Source: an uncultured Ruminococcus sp. (GTDB lineage Bacteria > Bacillota > Clostridia > Oscillospirales > Ruminococcaceae). From it: a DNA stretch of 49,123 bases. The DNA lies in NCBI GenBank assembly GCA_945877315.1, contig CAMCRP010000020.1:1-49123 (forward strand). The letters run 5' to 3'. Made by a program: the position numbers and the translations under genes. The notes beneath the pieces are model-generated. The model was not told the DNA's origin, searched no databases, and was given only the letters and a program-made list of their open reading frames with translations. Shown piece by piece: positions 1-6,553 of this stretch (the first letter of the stretch is position 1; each line of letters opens with the position of its first letter).

Positions 1-92
1 TTACAAAGTCCCAGATCCTCAGCCAGGCTTCTCAGGCTATGCTTGCTCAGGCAAACCAGCTGCCTCAGGGCGTTCTCCAGCTCCTCCAGTAA
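1..92 (+). CDS. fliC: Flagellin, C-terminal end (partial)
   Basis: The window opens inside a reading frame (first full codon at 3) that ends at TAA 90-92. The 29 visible residues include SQILSQASQAMLAQANQ followed by PQGVLQLLQ. This is the typical C-terminal D0 helix of clostridial flagellins, the part that packs in the core of the filament. Only the tail is present, so the variable central region cannot be judged. A strong terminator follows, and a convergent gene for a flagellin lysine methylase lies next to it, which supports the call. The symbol could equally be hag; several flagellin copies per genome are common in this group. Confidence 0.88.
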   Translation, partial: TKSQILSQASQAMLAQANQLPQGVLQLLQ

Positions 93-161
93 GTTTAATA
101 AGCTTACCCAAAAAGGAACTGACAGCGGCTTAACCGCCGCATAACATAACAAAAGCGCTTG

Positions 162-194
162 CCGCCGCTCTCCTGTGTGGAGGGCGGCGGTTTT
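162..194 (+). terminator. Intrinsic terminator after flagellin
   Basis: A 12-bp stem (162-173 with 179-190, one G-U pair) with the 5-nt loop TGTGT is followed by TTTT. It lies 70 bp after the flagellin stop. On the other strand it could also stop transcripts from the convergent fliB gene, where a short T run follows too. Confidence 0.85.
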
Positions 195-241
195 ACTATG
201 TCAAGAAAATAGGGAAACGACAAATGCCGTTCCCCGTGAAA

Positions 242-1489
242 TTAAAATTTTATGAGATAAACCATTGAGCCTAATGTAGTAGATTTATGACTTTTGATAA
301 ATTCTAATAAATTATTCCTGAGAGTTTTATTGTGAAACATACATCTTGAAAAAATAACAAATGCTTCTATAATATCATTATCATCTGAAGTTTCCGATAG
401 ATTTCCCGCAATCATAAATAACATAAGGCTGTAAACCTGACAAATGAAAATATAGCTGTCCCAAAAACTCATATTGGTATCGGTAAAGGGAAGATTGAGA
501 TAAAGTATAGCGTTTAACATAAAATTTTCGATAATATACTCTCTGCCCGATAGCATATTGAAAAGAAAACCAAGTTGTTTTTCAATTTTTGAGTAAGATA
601 TTTGAATTGTGAAATGTTCGATATCTTCTGTTTGCTCATATGAAATGCCATAAGATAACTGTATTTTTTTATAAAAATTCCTAGGCATTGTATTTAAATC
701 AGACATTGCTTTAAACATGTTTGCAAAATTGATTGCATTCTGATTTGTTTTTGGTTCAATGTCCTTAATATCATCAAGCATGGATTTATCATCAGCACAT
801 GCAGCAATAAGTCCATCAATATATGCGGGTATTTTATCTCCTTCGTTGGCAACGATAAGTTCGTCTATATGTTTAAAAGCAATTCCTAACAGAATAAGCC
901 TGTCCTCAACGGAATAATTGCGATTTTTCATTATAGATATCAATAATGTCTTAATGTCCCAATAATACTTAAATGGAAGTGAGTTAGCTTTTTCCATTGT
1001 CTGAATTGAAAGTGTTGATGTAAAGGATTTGTTATTTCCTATACTTGTACCATTGGTAAGCTCAATTCCTTGTGGAAGATTCATAAGCATACGAACTACT
1101 TCCTCACAGCCTGTAGAAAGATACTGTTCCGCCGAATTAAGATATGTAAAGTATTGACGTGGAAATCTTCTGCATACATCTGGCAACACCTTATATCCAC
1201 ATTCTTTTTGAAGTGCACAAAAACCATTATCGTCAAGAAAATGACAGCTTCCTTCTTCCGTCATACGCATTTGTGCGTAAATACTAGGATTATCTGATTT
1301 TTTAACTCTTCTGAATGCGTGTGTACAAAGTTCTTGCAGTTTTTTTGATTTTTTTGCGTTTTTAACTGTCAGATAATCTTTTTTGTCAAAAGTAATATTC
1401 CAACTGCAACTGCAACAATTCTGCTTACACTCCCCCCCAATACAATGAAAATGCTTAAAATAATTCGGCTCGATAATATTCAGATTCAT
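242..1489 (-). CDS. fliB: Flagellin lysine-N-methylase FliB
   Basis: This 415-residue protein has the FliB layout. The N-terminus carries a dense cysteine cluster, Cys16, Cys21, Cys25, Cys26 and Cys28 (CKQNCCSCSW). A second block at about 82-110 (CHFLDDNGFC, then CRRFPRQY) resembles the metal or Fe-S binding motif of the CxxCxxCC/YkgJ group. FliB methylates surface lysines of flagellin, and the gene sits beside a flagellin gene as it does in Salmonella. The start at 1489 has a GGAGTG ribosome site and overlaps the stop of the upstream small gene in an ATGA arrangement, so the two are probably translationally coupled. Base composition is clearly richer in A+T than the neighbouring genes, which hints at a separate origin. 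The C-terminal 250 residues show no motif I recognise. Confidence 0.85.
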   Translation of the reverse strand: MNLNIIEPNYFKHFHCIGGECKQNCCSCSWNITFDKKDYLTVKNAKKSKKLQELCTHAFRRVKKSDNPSIYAQMRMTEEGSCHFLDDNGFCALQKECGYKVLPDVCRRFPRQYFTYLNSAEQYLSTGCEEVVRMLMNLPQGIELTNGTSIGNNKSFTSTLSIQTMEKANSLPFKYYWDIKTLLISIMKNRNYSVEDRLILLGIAFKHIDELIVANEGDKIPAYIDGLIAACADDKSMLDDIKDIEPKTNQNAINFANMFKAMSDLNTMPRNFYKKIQLSYGISYEQTEDIEHFTIQISYSKIEKQLGFLFNMLSGREYIIENFMLNAILYLNLPFTDTNMSFWDSYIFICQVYSLMLFMIAGNLSETSDDNDIIEAFVIFSRCMFHNKTLRNNLLEFIKSHKSTTLGSMVYLIKF

Positions 1490-1683
1490 AAAATCACTCC
1501 AATAACAATAATTATCACCAAAACCGCCGCCGAAACAGCCAGAACGGGTATCAGCGGGAAAGGCTTTTTCGGTTCGGGGAGGGGACGGTTTTCAAGCTCG
1601 GCGGTGAGTATTTCCGTTTCCTCCTGCATTTTTTTCAGCTCCGCTTCAAATTCTTTGATCTTCTGCTCGGTTTCCGTCGCCAT
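1486..1683 (-). CDS. Small coiled-coil, tail-anchored membrane protein
   Basis: A 65-residue protein with two parts. Residues 1-33 are charged and heptad-like (KIKEFEAELKKMQEETEIL), so probably a coiled coil. A proline-rich turn follows (RPLPEPKKPFPLIP), and residues 46-65 form one hydrophobic helix ending the chain. Such a protein would sit in the membrane with its coiled coil in the cytoplasm. The start has a GGAG site and the stop overlaps the fliB start (ATGA), so it is the first gene of a two-gene unit with the flagellin methylase. I do not recognise a family. A role in placing or regulating FliB is possible but is only an inference from the coupling. Confidence 0.7.
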   Translation of the reverse strand: MATETEQKIKEFEAELKKMQEETEILTAELENRPLPEPKKPFPLIPVLAVSAAVLVIIIVIGVIL

Positions 1684-1717
1684 AGCAGCTGCTCCTTTTC
1701 GGTATGTATATATCTAC

Positions 1718-1746
1718 ATTGTACCATATATGGAGATATATTGCAA
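1718..1746 (-). promoter_or_regulatory. Promoter of the small-protein/fliB unit
   Basis: On the minus strand TTGCAA (1746-1741), a 17-bp spacer and TACAAT (1723-1718) preceded by TGG (extended -10) stand 35 bp upstream of the start at 1683. The spacer holds the palindrome CCATATATGG (1724-1733). Arms ATATATCT (1708-1715) and AGATATAT (1734-1741) bracket the -10, so a repressor site is possible. Confidence 0.6.
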
Positions 1747-1941
1747 GGGGGTTTGTGAAATAAATGTGAAAAGTGGAAAGTGAAAACTTTCAAAATTTGC
1801 GGTTATGGATTTTTATTCCCGAATGTAATTGTTTTTGTGTGAAATTTGAATGAGAAAAGAAAGGTGTCCGGCGAGAAATAAGACAATAGAAGGCTTCGGA
1901 AACCAACAGAGAAAAATATCCCGAAAAAATCCAAAAACCTA

Positions 1942-1973
1942 TTGACAAATTATATTATATAAGATATAATATA
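1942..1973 (+). promoter_or_regulatory. Consensus promoter overlaid by a palindromic PadR-type operator
   Basis: TTGACA (1942-1947), a 17-bp spacer and TATAAT (1965-1970) form a perfect sigma-A promoter. A perfect inverted repeat, TATATTATAT (1951-1960) and ATATAATATA (1964-1973) around AAG, covers the spacer and the whole -10. PadR regulators bind AT-rich palindromes and often repress their own operon, and the next gene encodes one. Autorepression is inferred. About 190 bp upstream (1747-1941) show nothing else I can name. Confidence 0.8.
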
Positions 1974-2027
1974 TGTAAAGTCAGATTATCGCCGTGTGTA
2001 CAGCGGCGGTTGAAAGGAAGCGGTTAA

Positions 2028-2351
2028 ATGGTATTCCCCGTCAGTGCAGCGCTGCTTGACGCTCTTGTGCTATCTATCGTGGCAAAGGAGGATACTTACG
2101 GTTATAAGATCACTCAGGAAATAAGAAAAGCTATCGAAATGTCCGAATCCACCCTTTATCCCGTGCTGAGAAGGCTTCTAAAGGACGAATGTCTGGAATC
2201 CTACGATATGGAGTATATGGGCAGAAACAGACGTTATTATCGTGTTTCCGAAAAGGGCAGGCTCCAGCTAAAGCTCTATCAGGAGGAATGGAAGCTTTTC
2301 AAGGTCAGAATTGACAATGTTATTTACGACGAGGTGAATGGCGATGAATAA
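2028..2351 (+). CDS. PadR-family transcriptional regulator
   Basis: A 107-residue winged-helix protein of the short PadR type. Recognition-helix and wing features of the family are visible: TYGYKITQEI at about 24-33, SESTLYPVLRRL at about 40-51, and the wing sequence GRNRRYYRVSEKG at about 65-77. Members bind palindromic DNA as dimers and respond to ligands or to partner membrane proteins. It is the first gene of a three-gene operon with DUF1700 and DUF4097 proteins, a frequent arrangement in Bacillota linked to envelope stress. The promoter contains a perfect palindrome over its -10, so negative autoregulation is likely. The ATG has an AAAGGAAG ribosome site. The 3' end overlaps the next gene. 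Confidence 0.9.
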   Translation: MVFPVSAALLDALVLSIVAKEDTYGYKITQEIRKAIEMSESTLYPVLRRLLKDECLESYDMEYMGRNRRYYRVSEKGRLQLKLYQEEWKLFKVRIDNVIYDEVNGDE

Positions 2352-3282
2352 GGAGGATTACATTTCACAGCTTCGGGCGGAGCTTCTTGCTATGCCCGTT
2401 GAGGACCGTGAAAATGCGATCGCATTCTATGAAGAAATGTTCAACGACGCAGGAGAGGAGAATGCCAAGTCGGTCATTGCCGATCTGGGCAGTCCCGTGG
2501 AGCTTGCAAGAGCTATCCTCTGCGATAATTCCGATTATTCACGGAGTATAAAGAATGAAACCGCTTCTCAGCGGCTGTTTGTTGAGAATTGCCGAAGAGA
2601 AAAGGCGGAGGACGAGGGCTATGAGCCTTACAGCATTGGCTTTCGTGCTCAGGAATACAAGGAGCCCGAGCCTGCGCCTGATATGGAGATAAAGGTCGCA
2701 TCTCAGCCTATGGGAAATCAGCAGGGCGGTTATATCGACCTTAGCAAGCCGCAGGAGGATAATTCAGATAATCAGCCTCGTTCCTACGGTGACGGCGGAA
2801 ATGCGGTCGGTTCCGATGCGGCAAATGTGAATTACAGCTATAGCAACAATTACGGCAGTCAGCAGACAAATACCGCTCAGACGGGTAGGACAAGCAACGG
2901 TTCGAAGGGCGTTTACTCGCTTATCGGTGCGCTGATGGGGCTTATTTTTCTTCTGCCGTTTATCGTTATCGGCGGTGTTGCGGCGGTCATAATGGCTATT
3001 TTTATAGTGATTGGACTGCTTATGCTGGGATTTATTGAGGTAGGATTGGTGCTTGCTGCTCCCGGTTTGCTGATAGCGGCTGTTCCGCTGCTTATCAATG
3101 ATGGATTGTTTGCGGCGGCTATGGCTGTGGGCGGTGCGCTGCTTTCGGCTGGATTTGCTATTGCTTTGGGATTGCTTGTTAAGCAAGTTATCAAAAAGGG
3201 TATTCCCGCTCTGGGCGGCTGGATAGGGAATACTTACAAAAAAATCCGTGAATTTTTTGAACGGAGGGACAGATTTCAATGA
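2344..3282 (+). CDS. DUF1700 (HAAS-domain) membrane protein
   Basis: Residues 1-65 form the alpha-helical signalling domain typical of DUF1700 proteins (YISQLRAELLAMPVEDRENA, then ADLGSPVELARAIL). A polar, Asn/Gln-rich linker follows at about 110-185. About 100 hydrophobic residues with several membrane helices come next, and the tail is basic (KKIREFFERRDRF). In this family the N-terminal domain is thought to work with the PadR protein encoded upstream, passing a membrane signal to it. I chose the ATG at 2344 over the one at 2338 because GAGGTG (2331-2336) is 7 nt from it and would be only 1 nt from the earlier one. The gene overlaps padR by 8 nt and the next gene by 4 nt, so the three are translationally coupled. 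Confidence 0.85.
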   Translation: MNKEDYISQLRAELLAMPVEDRENAIAFYEEMFNDAGEENAKSVIADLGSPVELARAILCDNSDYSRSIKNETASQRLFVENCRREKAEDEGYEPYSIGFRAQEYKEPEPAPDMEIKVASQPMGNQQGGYIDLSKPQEDNSDNQPRSYGDGGNAVGSDAANVNYSYSNNYGSQQTNTAQTGRTSNGSKGVYSLIGALMGLIFLLPFIVIGGVAAVIMAIFIVIGLLMLGFIEVGLVLAAPGLLIAAVPLLINDGLFAAAMAVGGALLSAGFAIALGLLVKQVIKKGIPALGGWIGNTYKKIREFFERRDRFQ

Positions 3283-4337
3283 AATATGAGGAAAAAGAGC
3301 AGCAACAGTATGCCGAAATGCAGGTAGGCGATTTTCAGTATGCCGCTGTGCGTGATGATAAGGCACCGCCCTCACGTCCCGCTAAAAAAAAGAAAAGCCC
3401 GCTTATGGTTGCGGGCGGGCTTATAGTTGCGGGGGCTGCGATTATGGTTGTCGGAGTTGCGGGTGCGGGTCACAGTTATTCTCGTTATGATGCGGATACT
3501 GCGGTCATGGAAACAACCTTCGTTGCGGAGGAATATGAACTTACGGGCAATGCAGAGATTGTTGATATGACAGGCATTACAGGCGTGAATATTATCTGCA
3601 ATGTGGGTCAGGTGCAAATTGTTTCGGGTGATTCATTCACCATTGAAAATACTTCCGATGTTTTGAATTTCACCAGAAGTGTTACTGACGGCGTTATGGA
3701 TATTGAGTACGGCATTAATTCCGATGAAAGCGTTTTTGATCATGACGGCGGAATGCTCTATATAACCGTTCCGAATATGATTGTTGATAATTTTGATGTT
3801 ACAGTTAATTTGGGAACGGCTTCGGTGTCCGACCTCAGCTGCGGAACTGTCAAGCTGAATCTGAACGCTGGGGAGCTTTCGGTTTACAATCTGAAAGCGG
3901 ACAATGCGTCGGTTACAGTCAATGCGGGTGATGCGCATCTTGAAGGCTGTACGGCGGGCAGCTTTTCGGGTGAGATCGCTGCGGGGGATATGGATATAGT
4001 CGACCTTCTTTCCGCTGATTTGTCGGTAAGCTCCACAGGCGGAAACTGCGATATGAGTAATGTAAACGCCGATACGCTGAATATAGGCTGCAAGGCGGGT
4101 GATATTTCATACAGCGGAGCTATCGAATCGGGTGCGGACATCAACGTAAGTATGGGTGATGTGGAGTTGAATCTCAACCGTTCTCCAAGTGAGTACAGCA
4201 TCAAGGAAACAGGCTCGAAAATGTCTGATGTTACGGTCAACGGAGAGTACTTATCGGATTTTGTCAGGGAAAATTCCAATGGTACGATACCTATAACCAT
4301 TTCGGCAAATATGTCAGATGTTGAGATAAACGGATAA
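3279..4337 (+). CDS. DUF4097 beta-helix envelope protein
   Basis: A 352-residue protein with a polar N-terminus of about 40 residues ending in a KKKK stop-transfer patch, one membrane helix at about 41-64 (LMVAGGLIVAGAAIMVVGVA) and a long extracellular part. That part is made of short repeating beta strands rich in N, D, G, V and S, such as VKLNLNAGELSVYNLKADN, as expected for the DUF4097 right-handed beta-helix fold. Related proteins act in the sensing of cell-envelope damage, for example LiaX-like proteins. Its start overlaps the stop of the DUF1700 gene (ATGA) and it ends the PadR operon just before a terminator. A link to antimicrobial-peptide or wall stress is an inference from the family. 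Confidence 0.82.
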   Translation: MKYEEKEQQQYAEMQVGDFQYAAVRDDKAPPSRPAKKKKSPLMVAGGLIVAGAAIMVVGVAGAGHSYSRYDADTAVMETTFVAEEYELTGNAEIVDMTGITGVNIICNVGQVQIVSGDSFTIENTSDVLNFTRSVTDGVMDIEYGINSDESVFDHDGGMLYITVPNMIVDNFDVTVNLGTASVSDLSCGTVKLNLNAGELSVYNLKADNASVTVNAGDAHLEGCTAGSFSGEIAAGDMDIVDLLSADLSVSSTGGNCDMSNVNADTLNIGCKAGDISYSGAIESGADINVSMGDVELNLNRSPSEYSIKETGSKMSDVTVNGEYLSDFVRENSNGTIPITISANMSDVEING

Positions 4338-4342
4338 AAATT

Positions 4343-4370
4343 CGGCGGCAGTTTTTCGCAACTGCCGCCG
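4343..4370. terminator. Terminator between convergent operons
   Basis: A perfect 11-bp stem (4343-4353 with 4360-4370, CGGCGGCAGTT arms) with a 6-nt loop lies between the DUF4097 stop and the trmO stop. The stem itself ends in T and A tracts, so it can serve both strands. Confidence 0.8.
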
Positions 4371-4373
4371 ATC

Positions 4374-5048
4374 TCATTTTATTTCGGAAACATATAAGGT
4401 GTTCTCCCGAACGGAAAAGCTAACCGAATATTCCGCAAAATCAAAGGTGTAAACACGTTCCGCAGAGTTCTGATACTGCGGACGTGGGTCCTGCGCCAAC
4501 ACCTCAATAAGTCCGTTTCGCAGCTCGGGACGGATTTTTTCAAGCAGTTCGGGCGGGAAATCCACGTCGAGGACGCCTTCCTTTTGCTGGAGGGCAAATC
4601 CGCCGCTTGCTTCGGGGTGAGAGTCGGTATAGGGGAGATAGGGCTTTATGTCGAAAATGGGTGTTCCGTTCAGCATATCCGCTCCCGAAACGTACAAAAC
4701 AGGCGCTTCGGAACAGTTAAAGTCGATTTTCAAAAGCTTTACGGAGGACAGACCTATGGAGTTGGGGCGGAAGGGCGAACGTGTGGCAAACACGCCCATT
4801 CGCTTGTTTCCGCCCAGCCTAGGGGGACGGACGGTAGGCGACCAATCCTCCCTGACCGCTTTGGAAAACTGCCAGATTATCCAGATATGGGAAAAATCCT
4901 CCAGACCGCGAAACGCCTCGGGGACACGGTATTCCTTTTCAAAAACTATCCTTGAAACAAGATTTTCCACAAGTCCGCTTTGACGGGGAATGCCGAATTT
5001 TTCGGTGAAATCGCTTTCTATATGGGCGATTATTTTCATTTCGGGCAT
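4374..5048 (-). CDS. trmO: tRNA (t6A37) N6-methyltransferase TrmO
   Basis: A 224-residue protein of the TsaA/YaeB family, which uses S-adenosylmethionine to methylate N6-threonylcarbamoyladenosine at position 37 of tRNAs reading ACY codons. Family signatures are visible: FGIPRQSG near residue 18, LEDFSHIWIIWQF at about 48-60, and VFATRSPFRPNSIGLSSVKL at about 86-105. The C-terminal extension (about 145-224) is the part that varies in this family. The start at 5048 lies one base after the bcp stop and has an AAAGG site inside the end of bcp, so the two genes form an operon. An internal Met at codon 4 is a possible alternative start. Confidence 0.9.
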   Translation of the reverse strand: MPEMKIIAHIESDFTEKFGIPRQSGLVENLVSRIVFEKEYRVPEAFRGLEDFSHIWIIWQFSKAVREDWSPTVRPPRLGGNKRMGVFATRSPFRPNSIGLSSVKLLKIDFNCSEAPVLYVSGADMLNGTPIFDIKPYLPYTDSHPEASGGFALQQKEGVLDVDFPPELLEKIRPELRNGLIEVLAQDPRPQYQNSAERVYTFDFAEYSVSFSVRENTLYVSEIK

Positions 5049-5049
5049 A

Positions 5050-5511
5050 TTATTCGCCTTTCAGAAGGGCAAGGATCTCGGCGGCATTTGTGTCGGGCTT
5101 TACCTTTGGCATTGTTTTTTCTATCATGCCGTTTTCGTCAATGATGTATGTTGTGCGGACTACGCCCATAGACACCTTGCCGTAAAGCTTCTTTTCCTGC
5201 CAAACGTCATATGCCTTGATAGCCTGCAACTCGGGGTCGGACAGCAGTATAAAGGGCAGACCGTGCTTTTCCGCAAATTTTCTGTGGGATTCGGCACTGT
5301 CCTTGCTAATGCCGATAACGGTCACGTCCAGCTTTTTGAAGTCCTCATAAGCCGCCGCAAATGCGCACGCCTGACGGGTGCAGCCGGGGGTGTTGTCCTT
5401 GGGGTAGAAGTAGAGAACGACCTTTTTGCCCGCAAAATCGGACAGGGAAACGGGGTTACCGTCCTTGTCGTTCAGGGTGAATTCGGGTGCTTTTGTGTTT
5501 GGTTCAAGCAT
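5050..5511 (-). CDS. bcp: Thioredoxin-dependent thiol peroxidase Bcp
   Basis: A 153-residue atypical 2-Cys peroxiredoxin of the BCP/PrxQ type, which reduces hydroperoxides with electrons from thioredoxin in the cytoplasm. The peroxidatic Cys44 lies in the motif YPKDNTPGCT and the probable resolving Cys49 is four residues further on (CTRQAC), the usual C-x4-C spacing. The ATG at 5511 was chosen because it has an AAGGAAG site and gives the normal family N-terminus (MLEPNTKAPEF). A longer frame starting at 5571 would add 20 residues foreign to the family. It overlaps by 8 nt the end of the NYN-domain frame upstream and is followed directly by trmO. Confidence 0.94.
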   Translation of the reverse strand: MLEPNTKAPEFTLNDKDGNPVSLSDFAGKKVVLYFYPKDNTPGCTRQACAFAAAYEDFKKLDVTVIGISKDSAESHRKFAEKHGLPFILLSDPELQAIKAYDVWQEKKLYGKVSMGVVRTTYIIDENGMIEKTMPKVKPDTNAAEILALLKGE

Positions 5512-6538
5512 TATTATCTTCCTTTCGATGAATTTTATGGAACTGCCGCCCGCCTGTGGGCAGCTTGTCAACCATATTTCGGATAGCCTTTTCAGCTAAT
5601 TTGATTTCTTCGTATAACTCCGCTGCGGACACTCGGAATGCGCCGCTGCCGAGGATTATCATCTGCTCTGCACCGTCCGATGTGGCTACTCTCACACGGC
5701 AGTTTTTCGCCAGCTGATGTGTGGTTTTCTCGATATACATATCAGCGGTTTCAGCCTCTTTTGTGTAAACAACGCTTATTCCCGATGCGTCCTCAACGCT
5801 GCCTGTGTTGCCCTTCAGCTTGTATGCGTCAAACACCAGAATCACGTTGTTTTGCTTATATCCGCGGTAATTCGCAAGGGCATTTATGAGCATACTTCGG
5901 GCAAGGTCGAGGTTGTCTGCGGCAATTTTTTTTAGCTCGTCCCATGCAAATATTATGTTGTAGCCGTCTACCAGAAGATATTCGGGACCTGTTGGCATGG
6001 GTGCAGCTTTCGGCTGTTTTTGGGAAACGGCTTTTTCCGTTTTCATAGCGTATCGGGGATTTCGGTCAATTTTGCCGTAGGTACGCTCAAAGATTTCCAT
6101 TAGCTCCTTGTCGTCAACAGGCTTTCCGCTGTATGAGGGACGGCGTTCACGGACAGTTTCTTCCTCTTTTTTCGGTTTCAGCACACTTTCAAGGTGCATA
6201 TGCTGCGGGACTTCGTTCCACTTAACGTTAAAGCCTGCGCCGTGGGAACAGAAAATGCTGTCGGCGGAATTGTCAATATCGCCGTCGCAGTCATAAGCAA
6301 TTTGGGAGATAACCTCATCGCTGTTATGACAGGGGAAATATACCTTGTATTCGCAGGAAATACGCCCTTTTCCACGAGAATAGCCCGTTATCTCCGACTG
6401 ATAATCCATTATCTCCGAAACGGGTGCAGAGCCCTTTATTACGGCGGTTTCCTCTATTATTTCGGGAGATGAAAACTCTGCTGACATATTCTGCAGATCG
6501 TTGAGGGCACGTCCCGCACACTCCTTTGGTATCTCCAA
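5504..6538 (-). CDS. Detached C-terminal half: EF-G domain V fused to Rae1/YacP-like NYN nuclease
   Basis: This frame has the same phase as the Tet(M)-like gene upstream and is separated from it only by the TGA at 6551-6553. Residues 1-120 match domain V and the tail of ribosome-protection GTPases (LEIPKECAGRALNDLQ, VSEIMDYQSEITGYSRGKGR, HNSDEVISQIAYD). A charged linker of about 60 residues follows. Residues about 185-335 form a NYN/PIN nuclease domain of the YacP type (YLLVDGYNIIFAWDEL, LVFDAYK, ETADMYIEK, VATSDGAEQ), with the acidic residues the fold uses to bind metal. Rae1 (YacP) of Bacillus cuts mRNA in the ribosomal A site. The first codon given is TTG, but no ribosome site precedes it, so independent translation is doubtful. 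Probably the broken or read-through half of one protein of about 860 residues. Confidence 0.75.
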   Translation of the reverse strand: MEIPKECAGRALNDLQNMSAEFSSPEIIEETAVIKGSAPVSEIMDYQSEITGYSRGKGRISCEYKVYFPCHNSDEVISQIAYDCDGDIDNSADSIFCSHGAGFNVKWNEVPQHMHLESVLKPKKEEETVRERRPSYSGKPVDDKELMEIFERTYGKIDRNPRYAMKTEKAVSQKQPKAAPMPTGPEYLLVDGYNIIFAWDELKKIAADNLDLARSMLINALANYRGYKQNNVILVFDAYKLKGNTGSVEDASGISVVYTKEAETADMYIEKTTHQLAKNCRVRVATSDGAEQMIILGSGAFRVSAAELYEEIKLAEKAIRNMVDKLPTGGRQFHKIHRKEDNNA

Positions 6539-6553
6539 AGTGAAATCATATCA
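6524..6553 (-). other. In-frame TGA at the domain IV/V junction, with downstream hairpin
   Basis: Read on the minus strand, the frame runs LLEP, TGA (6553-6551), YDFTLEIPKE with no phase change. Tet(M)-like relatives, as I recall them, have an aromatic pair (WY) here, so a single TGG to TGA change explains it. Ten bases after the TGA there is a perfect 6-bp hairpin, CTTTGG (6540-6535) and CCAAAG (6529-6524), with loop AGATA. Nonsense mutation, sequence error and stop read-through cannot be told apart here. Confidence 0.7.

Noticed and set aside
2764-3375. A minus-strand frame of about 200 codons opposite the DUF1700 gene
   Set aside because: Odd composition (rich in H, N, R, Q), no ribosome site and a well-supported gene on the other strand.
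4990-5586. A plus-strand frame of about 198 codons
   Set aside because: It runs antisense through bcp, whose peroxiredoxin motifs are complete.
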